A stretch of DNA of 64,000 nt from the NCBI RefSeq assembly GCF_008831285.2, contig NC_045144.1, forward strand, positions 11,201,672 through 11,265,671. The letters are read 5' to 3'. The number at the start of each line of letters is the position of its first letter. Positions within the stretch are counted from its first letter, which is position 1. The translations under genes and the position numbers were made by a program. This document shows, piece by piece, positions 34,333 to 43,697 of this stretch. The stretch comes from Nymphaea colorata. Its lineage: Eukaryota; Streptophyta; Magnoliopsida; Nymphaeales; Nymphaeaceae. The notes under the pieces are model-generated. The model ran no database searches. It was not told where the DNA came from and worked only from the letters and a program-made list of their open reading frames with translations.

Positions 34333-35568
34333 AACATGATTGTTTTGGAAATGGGCTTGGACATCTACACTCGATTTCCTAAAGTTTTCCATAATCATCA
34401 AAAATTTCATAACATGGTATGCAGATATACTTGGATAAAATCCCACATAAATAGCATTGACTTCTCCATGGGTTCTAAAAGTTGGGGTTTCCTATTCTCC
34501 TTGGATCCTTACCTATATACAGGGCTATTTGCCACAAGCACATGGTAAGGGGAGGGCCAATATCTACCTCCAGTAGGTTGGTCTAGATGTTGAACCCCCG
34601 GAAGCTATTGCGTAGCAGGAAAGTACTGCGGCATGTAGATCAGGACTTTGCATAGGTCAAAGGATGTTTGAAATACAAATGCATGTTGAAAACAAAAGGC
34701 TCTAATGCAATGGGGGCTAAGATGGAAATTAAAATTATGAAAGAAAATACATTGTTTTCAATCAACTCCTAAATTGAGAAGAGTTGTACTTGATTTGAAT
34801 CTATTTGAACATGAAAAATCCTTCTCAATTCTATGTTTTAAACAAGAAAATTGCACAAGTCACATATGGACTCCTAAATGGCTCTTGGGTAGGACAACAA
34901 TCACATTTGGACTTTAACACTTAATCAAGTAAAAAATGAGAATGAGTCCCATCACGGTCAGCATTTCTATTGACCATACAAAATTTGGCAAGCTTGCATG
35001 TCATGGCCGTTCATATAGGATGAACATAAAATGATCAAAATATTTACTCGCCTCCATATTCTTATTGCAAGAATCCATGAGAGATAGGACTCAACTCGTC
35101 GGTACAAAATTTGACATTCCTGCCACCTTTAACATAGGTAACAAATCAAGGACTAGATTAAGTGTTTAAGGTTCGAAAATGTGATTGATGTCAAACCTAA
35201 ATAGAAAAGGGTCTGGATTTTCAAATCGGAGGACTTTAGAAATCTAAATAGATCATCAGACTTTGGAAAGCATGAATTGAAAATTCTTAAATAAAGTATC
35301 ATAGTTCATGGTCACAAACCCATAATAGTTAATTCCTAGATCTAATATGAATGCATGCAAAACTAGATTCATTACATAATCGAGATCTGGTTTCTAAGTT
35401 TGGGATGTGGACCTAGGAATATCTTGTTATAAAATTTAAATCTGAATATTGACTAAAAATGATCCAAAGACTCAATATTTAATTCAGATACAAGGTTTTC
35501 ATTTGGGGTTGTTCTAATAGGGTATGAGGTTCAAATCCTAACTGAGGGTTGCCTAAATCTAAGATCAG
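34333..35568. other. Noncoding stretch
   Basis: This AT-rich DNA has no supportable gene. A small plus-strand frame at 34327-34548 crosses the LTR edge and looks fortuitous. The part from 35140 on has many GATC-containing words. Confidence 0.4.
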
Positions 35569-36000
35569 TCATATCAGGTAGAATACAAGCAACTTGCTGA
35601 TTGACTTCCCTATGAATGACAACCTGGCCATCTTCCTGGCTTTCTTAAGAACAGTGGAAGACGTTTGTGCAGTGGAAGCAGCATTCTCCTGGACCAATCT
35701 AGTGAGAGAAGAATACCCATGAGCAATCGTACAATAATGTTCTTAAACCTCTTCAAAGAGACTACCAGGCTGGTTGTTGCACCTGGAGGTATTTCTTAAG
35801 GTTTCATCGGCAAGACAGCAGGAATTATCAGCAATTATGGGAGGTAAAGCATCAAGTACACAATCTTCCACAGATGATGAGGTACAAGCCATTTCTTGCT
35901 GATCAAGGGATGTATGGTTGACCGAGAGAAGGGTCTGCAGAGTACTTTCAAAAGATCTCTCAAAGTTGCCAATGAATCCATTGAAATGGTTCCCAAAGAT
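35569..36000 (-). pseudogene. Unidentified coding-like block (exon remnant)
   Basis: A 432-base minus-strand stretch reads with only one internal stop (TAA at 35743-35745). It ends at TGA 35569-35571. Legible parts include NGFIGNFERSFESTLQTLLS, DQQEMACTSSSVEDCVLDAL, HYCTIAHGYSSLTRLVQENA and SSTVLKKARKMARLSFIGKS. The composition is protein-like (Ser/Thr-rich, then a basic C-terminal helix). The TAA replaces what may have been a Gln codon. I do not recognise the family. It could be the last exon of a decayed host gene on this strand. Confidence 0.4.
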
Positions 36001-38414
36001 TCAAAACCTACCTCTTACATTTTTTATATGATAAAGAAGATGATGCCAGATCAATAATACAAGTACATTATTCAAGATCATGGCTTACATAAAATATTGG
36101 TTCTTTTATTGCACTGCTGCACAGCTGCATCCAAGTTCAAGGTGTATCAGATACCCAATCATCAGCACTGGAAGGATCTCTCAGGTTTCTAAAGACACTG
36201 CAGACTGATGCTAGGTTCACGAAGTGTAAAGATGCCTATAGATGGCACTTGAACACATACAGTAAAAAAAGGACTAGCAAAAGTGAAAAATTTGGAAAAC
36301 ATTGTGATGCATTTGCTTAGCATGACAGACAAATGCATATTGGTCTTTCAGCTAGACATGCCACCTAAGACCAAAATGAAATGCTAATACATACAAATGT
36401 AAAGTATTATATAAATAGCTACGCTAACTAGCTCAATGAAAAAATTATAGGATATGCCAAATAGATTCACCAAATAGGCTGGTTGCTGAACCTGAGTTGA
36501 CTAGAGTGTCGGTGTGGGTGTGGCATGAGTGCAAGCGTGGGTGCGGCCATGTTCTCCAAAAATTCTGCACCCGCATCCATCTTTCTGTGATATATAAAGC
36601 AATTATAATAAATGCACTAAATAGAAACAGGCAGCAAATAAGTAATCTTGAAAGATGATCAGCAGAGATCCTTTGTCCAGTGGCATTTGCACCATCAAGA
36701 ACCTAAAAAACAAGGAAGACTTAATATGTTACCCAAACAATGCATGTATTTAGAATGAAAAGAACAGAAGAAAAGACACAACCTGCATTAACCATAAAGC
36801 ACCAGCACTATAACATAAAGAAGTAAAGTTTATGAGAACATTAACTACATAAACTTGCATAGTCTGGTACGTTTAAGCAGTAAAATAAGATATCAGTTGG
36901 TGAGCATAGAAACATGTTCGTTTCTAACTTCAACATTGATTTCCATGAGTTCCACTAAGAAATGAGGTAGCTTCTTTTACCTCAAGAGCTACTGTAAGGA
37001 GATTCAAAATCCCTGTTCTTTCAGTATAATTGTCAAAATGATAGGAAAAACCATGTCCATACTCCACAGTCTCAGAACATATAAGAGCTGCAAGTAGGAT
37101 TTGATTGCCATGCCAGCTTTATCACCCTTACTAATTCAGTTTCCTATTTAATAGCAACAAAAGCATGTTCTCACTGTCATCTAAATCCACATGTCTAACA
37201 TCTGGGCACATTACTTCTATTGCTTGGAGGATTAACAGTAACAAAGACAAACTTTATAGATGTCAGAAGCACTTTTTTGCAGGGATACAGAGGAAAGTGC
37301 AAACTAAATCAGTCTTCCAAAAGTGTAGGAAGCAACTTTACTTTTTAAAATCCAATTTCGAAGAAAAAAAAAAGTGGCTGAAAGAAGGTCAACAACTAAC
37401 TTTCTCAAAGTTGCTAATCATGACAAGAGTAGGGTAATGAGGTGATCAAAGATCACAGAAGATGATGGTCATAACTCACCTACCAAACATTAGCAGCATG
37501 TAGAATAAGGAAAGCAAGGCATTATTGGGAAAATTTATATATATTTTTCAGACTAAGGCCCTAAATAAAAAAAATTAGATAACAAAGAATGGGCAAAGGA
37601 AATGGTAAAAAATTTAAAGCTACGGAAATCAGTAATGAAAAAAGTATCTTAAAATTGGTATAGCCTGTCAAATCCGATCAAATTGTTCCAGTTTCCAAAG
37701 TTGAGCAGATGATATGAACCAAAAGAGAAGTCCCCACGGAAGGAAGTTACATGTCATACCTTGAAAGAGATTTAGGACCTCTTATCTCTGTCTTGATTAT
37801 GGGAATCATTATTAACAATGTATTTTTTGGCTGGCAAAACCAAATCGCCTTGTCAAAGGTCGGATGGGACCAAATAAGAGTGAGGCTATCAGATCCATAA
37901 AAATGTAATTTCACGTATAACTGGATCTGCTATTTGAATAAGCCTTCCTCGTTGAAACCCTACTCAGTAGGCTCTGAGAAATGAGAGATTGAGAAGTAGG
38001 TGAATCATAAATATGAGTGATATGCTGTGTTTCTGATGCACACCCAATGGGAACGCGGACAGAAGCAAAGGGGCTATCGTAGAGTAGGGGTATTATGCGT
38101 ACGTATAGCCGACGACGCCGAGGGATAAGCACACAACGGGCCAGCAGCCAGCAGATCAGGGACAAAGATCAGAGATGGACGATTTAGGCTGAAGAAGACT
38201 GCATCAGCTGAAAGGAGCTGAGTCAGACTGGGCACAACCCAATGTGCGTTAAGATCAGGTTTAGCTAGCAAGAGCTCAGGCTAACCTGAGCACGTCGCGG
38301 CTGGGTTCAAGCCCAGTCCGAGTCATTGTAAGTGTTTTCTATTTTGTTGAGTCATTACAGGTTTTGTACTTGTCTCAATCAGAGACAACGGGTGGCACCC
38401 CAGACAGTCCAGCA
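36001..38414. other. Mostly featureless, one exon-like piece
   Basis: No long open frame is present. At 36640-36702 the minus strand has TTTTTTAG followed by VLDGANATGQRISADHL, which looks like a splice acceptor and an exon. It is too short to assign. The rest is AT-rich. Confidence 0.3.
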
Positions 38415-38524
38415 GTATATAAACTGGAGACTGCACCAAAGTTTGTATCTTTTTTAAATTGAATCAATGAAAAGACCCCTTTTCTCTCCCGCGTGGAGTG
38501 TTTGAGCTGCTTAGGTGTGGCGCC
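38415..38524 (+). promoter_or_regulatory. LTR-like promoter end with TATA and PBS-like motif
   Basis: TATATAAAC lies at 38415-38423. About 40 bases on come AATCAATGAAAAG and a pyrimidine run, then TGGCGCC at 38518-38524. This order fits the R/U5 end of an LTR followed by a primer-binding site. No partner LTR or coding region was found, so it may be a non-autonomous element or coincidence. Confidence 0.3.
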
Positions 38525-41190
38525 AAAAGCTTGGCCATCTGGAAAAGAAGAACGACTGCAGGACCAGAGGAGAGGAACCAGGAACTCTACCAGAAATGCA
38601 GGCGATGGATCTTGAGCAGATGTGCGATTCCGACCAAGGTGCAGATGTCTTCCATCACTGGGACATCTAGAGGCCAGGGCAGAGGACTATGAGCTTGGTG
38701 GAGGAGCGTGGACGCCGATCACCGAGAGCCTCTCAGATCTGCTGCATGACAGCCAGAGGAACATCTTCAGCCGGTAAGAATCCTAACTCCGTGGAGATTC
38801 TACCGCGAGATCTTCCTGTTACCCGATCAGAAGTGGAGAGGATGCTGACGTTCTGATTGATTTGAGTTTAACTCATCTAACGAGAGGAATAGATCGGTCT
38901 GATCTGACTGAGATCGAAGGATCTGAAGAAGAAATGAAGTGCTGACGAGATAGGGCGAGCACAATCCCTGTTTTAGGTGGATCCCCTAACGAACAACTTA
39001 GATCGACTTTAATTCTTGTTGAGATCAGTTCTTCTGTCGCATTCTGTATCTAATTGTTGTGGATTACTTGCGACGAGCAACGAAGTGAAATCTGTTGAGG
39101 AATTGGATGATTGAAGACGAAGAATAGAGGATGAATTCTGTAAAGGCACAGTGACAGAAATTTCTGTTAATCTGTGAATTCCCGACGATCCGAGCAAGAT
39201 CTGAATTCGAGAATAGCTCAGTTGTCTTCGTTACTAATGGAGGAACATTTTGATGAAGTTTGAGGAGAATCCACGCTATTTTGGATAGTTCGCCGGAGCT
39301 GATCGGAAGCACGGCGGTGGATCGCGGAATTAGGTGGCGCAGTTCTGAGCGACATCAGAAACTAGGCTGATTTTAATCCTCAAGGACTCACCTTTTGGCA
39401 GCTGCTTTGAAGCTGAATTTTTGGGTGTTCGTTCATCAGTATCTTAGCAATCACTGGTCCAAATTTCAGCACAATCCAAGTGACGGTTGAATTTTGGCGA
39501 ATTTTTGAAGGTGATTGACTCTAGACGTTGCCTGAGCCCTGCGACAGGCAATTTCAGGCAGAATCAGGCGCATCTTTGGGCTCAACGAGTCAGCAACTGA
39601 AAACGAATTTGGAGCTGGTTTTTCGAACGTCTAACCCTCAAGTACTTAGCTTCATTCAGACCAATTTTCACGATTTTAGAAGCTTTGGATGAGAAGATAT
39701 GAATTTTTGAAGGAGATTGTCTTGTGAACTGAGCTTGAGCATCTGAGGCAAGCTGTTTCAGGCAGAAATAGGCACAACTTTCAGTTCAACGAGTTAGCTG
39801 TTGGAAGTGACTTTGGAGCTGGGTTTTGGAGCGTCTATTCCTCCATATTTAAACTTCCTCCAGACCAATTTTCATGAATTTAGGAGATCTGGACGAGGAG
39901 ATATGATTTTTTGAAAGAGCACGGTTATGGAAGCTGGCTTCACACCTGCAAGAGGGATTCTCGCCAGTTTTCCCAATTTCTATCTTAGATTTGGGTGAAA
40001 CCAGAGATCTGGTACATTCACTATGACCTTGAATCATGATTAATTGCAAGATATACATCTGCTTTATTTGTTGGTTCATTTGCAGCATCAGATCCATTGC
40101 TGTAAGCCGCCGCTGCAACCTGTTCCCGAGATGGACCTGCATTTCTGAAGAGCGCGCTGCCGGCACTGAACGGGGCACATGTTTTTCCCTAATTCATCAC
40201 TTAACAGGGATTCAATCGATCCTTGGTGACGCTCCTAAACCTTCTGAGTTCTCTCGTTATCATTGTACCATTGCCTACAGTGATTGATGTGTTTCTGCAA
40301 GCTGCTGTCACAGAACCGAACAAGCGAGAAGAGACTGATCAGCAGGAAGACGTGAGCTACTGTGGAGCTGATCATTGAAGGGACGAGCGCTGGCATCTAT
40401 CCAGCGTCTGCTACCCCCTAGTTCACCCCAAAACATGGGTTCCTATATGGGGAAGAGCAGAACTTGCTAGTTTCCTGTACTTCTGATTTGATGCGACTGT
40501 GATCTGTTGTATTCCCTTGCGAGCTGAGGTGCTTCGGAGAGGAGGACTCAGCTGGAGATCACCATCTTACTGTGCGCAAGATCTGAGCCTGTGGAGAAGT
40601 GCTGAGTACTGAGGATTGTATTGGTCTTCTTCCTTGGTGAGTGTTGGACTAGCTCCAGCAAGGTACATCCAAACCCCCCTATAGTTGCGTGGAAGGGTGC
40701 ATTCTATTTCCAGCCAACCTTTGGGTTTGCAGTTGTAGGGAATCCTCTAAAGCTCGTTTAGCCGAGGACACATTCCCAAGCTGCTGGACTTACCTAGGGC
40801 GAAGGGTGTGGATTGCTCGTCTTAGGGATTGCATGAATGGTTTGGCTTGGATGAATGATTGATGAATGAGGGAGAGTTCAAATTTGTATCGAGAACGCTT
40901 GTAAAGCCTCACATGCCCACTCCTGATTGTAGTAGGTTGAAAATTTGGAAGGGACATTCCACTTGTATATCAATCCTAAGGGATATATTCAGTCGGGGTT
41001 GTGTCCGACTTGGGATCAAATTTTGTATTCCCTATTCTTTTAACCTCCCTCGGCGTGTTAGTCCCCAATAGATCTTGGGAAGCAACTGCATCTTGGTGAG
41101 ATTTGAGCAGCTACAAGGGCAGGGCGCATCAGTTTCCAACCAAAAGAGCCTAGTCTTTGACCAATCAATGCCAAGAAAAATCGACCACTA
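38525..41190 (+). other. Noncoding block, possible non-autonomous retroelement body
   Basis: There is no reading frame longer than about 110 codons and none with a recognisable motif. The block is less AT-rich than its flanks and contains the 202-bp tandem repeat. Phrases such as CAGGCAATTTCAGGCAGAAT resemble leader sequences of plant LTR elements, including that of copia-1. Confidence 0.35.
39499..39919 (+). repeat. Tandem repeat of about 202 bp
   Basis: Units start GAATTTTTGAAGG at 39499 and 39701, with a third start GATTTTTTGAAAG at 39905. Shared internal words at matching offsets include TTTCAGGCAGAA, CAACGAGT, GGAGCTGG and AGACCAATTTTCA. A partial unit seems to precede 39499. Confidence 0.75.
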
Positions 41191-41194
41191 TCTT

Positions 41195-42227
41195 TCACAG
41201 CTGAACTCTTGACTTGAAAGTTTTCAGGAGGCTATACATTGAAACATCATTCATCAGGATGCTTTTTGGCCAAGTGCCAGGGACATAATCATGAGGGAAA
41301 AAGGATAGGCACCCGACCATCTCCTCTTTCAATTATATTGTACACCAAGTAGCAAAGGAGCCACTTCATCGAAGATGCCCGAAGACCAATTCCCTGCAAC
41401 CACCACATATGCAAAAAATTTTTGGCCTCCGGCAATGGCATAGAACCAATGTTGTAAAAAGCGTATTGTAAGCCGTATCGGTCTGGCTTTAAGATATGCG
41501 GTATCGTAAAATATCTAACATATCGTAACCATATCGAAAAAAATTCAAAAAATTCATAAAAAATCAGTAAAAAACAAGAATATTATGTTCTTCATAAAAA
41601 ACACATAGATTTATAAGTCATAAGGTCCATAAGTCTATGAGATACCACATTAAAAAACAAGTTTTAGATGTTATGTATGACATCACAAGATGATAATGAA
41701 ATTGTGAAAATGTTCAATGTCAATACATATAAAATGAAAGCACTCTCGACGCTCATTCATAATCTTCACCATATTCATTATCATCCTCATCTCCCTCTTC
41801 TTCTTCATTTTCATCTTCACGATTTAAAAAAACATCTTTCCTCCCAATGAGAATCAGCCACCCATGCACAAATCCATGGTTTAATCGATGATTTCATTTT
41901 GAAAATCGATGATTTAACGATGGAAATCGATAATTTCCCTCCACTGCGGCACAATCTCTAGGTTAAAAATGAAGAAAGGCCAGGTTTTTATAAAAAAAAA
42001 CTCGAAAAGGGGATTCCAGCCCCCATTTTTTGAAATCAGCCCATATCGTACGATACGAGGCGTGTATCGTATCGTATTTTGTAAAAGATACGTATCATAT
42101 CGTATGTATTGGCCTCGTATCGTACAACACTGCATAGAACAGCATTATGCCAAGAGTCATTTATCTCAGGAACACATTCAATATCAAATCTTAAGTTCTT
42201 GACAGAAGAAACAAAAACCATATCACC
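41195..42227 (-). pseudogene. Unidentified gene remnant split by a hAT insertion
   Basis: The minus strand has a splice-acceptor-like TTTTGCAG, then from 42227 GDMVFVSSVKNLRFDIECVP and EINDSWHNAVL up to the 8-bp target duplication of the inserted element. Past the insertion (41446 downward) the sequence is protein-like in more than one frame: FYAIAGGQKFFAYVVVAGNW in one, and MVGCLSFFPHDYVPGTWPKS followed by ILMNDVSMYSLLKTFKSRVQ in another, ending at TGA 41195-41197. I do not recognise the protein. The frame changes and the 686-bp insertion mean it is not expressed as read here. It may be two exons of one old gene. Confidence 0.4.
41447..42132 (-). mobile_element. Non-autonomous hAT element, 686 bp
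   Basis: The ends are CAATGTTGTA and TACAACACTG (inverted CAGTGTTGTA), and the flanks are perfect 8-bp duplications CATAGAAC at 41439-41446 and 42133-42140. It is oriented opposite to the element at 43698. Its 5' part (read on the minus strand) matches that element's leader, and its 3' part encodes an acidic tail ending EDYE-stop (41753 onward) like that element's transposase C-terminus. It is therefore an internal deletion derivative of a related autonomous copy. The subterminal regions are dense in GTATCG/CGATAC, including TATCGTACGATA at 42044-42055. Confidence 0.92.
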
Positions 42228-42689
42228 CTGCAAAAGCAGCGTTCAGTTTTTGTATGCATATGCTCTCTCGCTCAAGCATTTATTGTTTGTAAGGATGGTA
42301 TTACTTCAATGCTGCCACCATTCATACAAGAATACCAATGGTAGAAATAGAATCTGCTATGAAACCTTTGTTGCTTGGCCAAGGGACAAACTGAGCATGA
42401 AGTATCAATTATCAACAGAAAGTTGATTAAAATAAAATGTTCAATTTAACAAAGGCGGTCCACCTAAACGACAATGGCAAAAGCATAGGCTTACTAAACA
42501 CATACTGATGGCATTAATCTATGAATCATCAAGAATATACAAGCCATTCCTCAATTTACAGTCACAATCATCTCCACCAAGTCTTTACATATGCAAGTAT
42601 CTTCATTAAATATAACATTATGACGAACACTGCACAAGTTTGACTGGAAGTAAGCTGAAGGAAAACTGAAGAATGATGTCAAATAACTT

Positions 42690-43689
42690 AGTGTATGGGT
42701 AACATTTTTTGTGGGCACCTGTATCAACAACCCAAGATTGACTGAGAGAAAGAAAAGCTTAAGGAATTGGTAATTTATCTGCTAGGTTTGCTTGTAATTG
42801 GCTACCTTGTGATATAAAGGACGTTAATTTTTTGAAAAACTCATATGAGGACTGAATAGTTGGATCATTAGTCTTGGGTGTATCCTCACTAGCAGTATGG
42901 CATTAAATTTGGGCTTCTGCTGATCAGTTGAAGACTTTTGTGCTTTCATTGGGAAATCCATGCAACTGAAAACACTTAGATTTTACACGACCAAGCTTGC
43001 AACGATGACTGTTAGATAGCCAAGTACGAGATTGAACCTGATTTGGTGGCTCCTTGATCTGATCACTTGACTGAACTGAAGCAGCAAGCCTTCAGACTCA
43101 GAAGCAAGTTGCAGACCTCCATGATGTTCTTCATGAACCAAAAGAATAAGCATTTGCAACAGTAGGAACAGGATCCAGTACAAGGTGTGGCTTGCAACAT
43201 TGTTTAGCTATGGTTAAGGGCCATAAGAGTTTGAAAAAGGCATTCTTGCTATTGGAGTTCAGCCATAACTTCCATCAAGCCACACAAATAGGGAGGTTGA
43301 CTGATATAGGATATTGGTTCATCCCAAAGTCCCTTTAACTTGGTAAAATAAACTGCTATGGACAATTTATACTGTTGGCAGTGTAGAATTTCCAACTAAA
43401 TTTGATCTGCATGGGGAAACATTGGACAGCTAAAAACAGTCCCAAAGTTTAGACCATACCCACAACAGACAATCTACAACAACTGCTGAGAGATCTTTGT
43501 TCAAATTGAGGATCCACGACTGGACCATATTGATGCAGAGCTCTCATGCCATAACCCTCATCTTAACAGACATATGGTGCCTTCGACAGCCCATTTGGTA
43601 TATTCTTACTTGCCTATGTCAAACTTATTTCATAATATAGAACATACATTATGCAAATTAATTCAGCATACCTCACACAGCCATTAATA
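42690..43689 (-). pseudogene. copia gag-protease remnant
   Basis: In minus-strand order: HLVLDPVPTVANAYS near 43190, a typical copia gag motif; EEHHGGLQLASESEGLLLQF; a zinc-knuckle end KSKCFQLHGFP near 42955; IQSSYEF and SFISQGSQLQANLADKLPIP near 42770; the protease site SWVVDTGAHKKCYPY near 42715. Frame changes and stops separate these pieces. Nothing of integrase or RT is present. The right edge is cut by the hAT element at 43698. It is a different subfamily from the other copia elements here. Confidence 0.75.
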
Positions 43690-43697
43690 ACTTGCAG

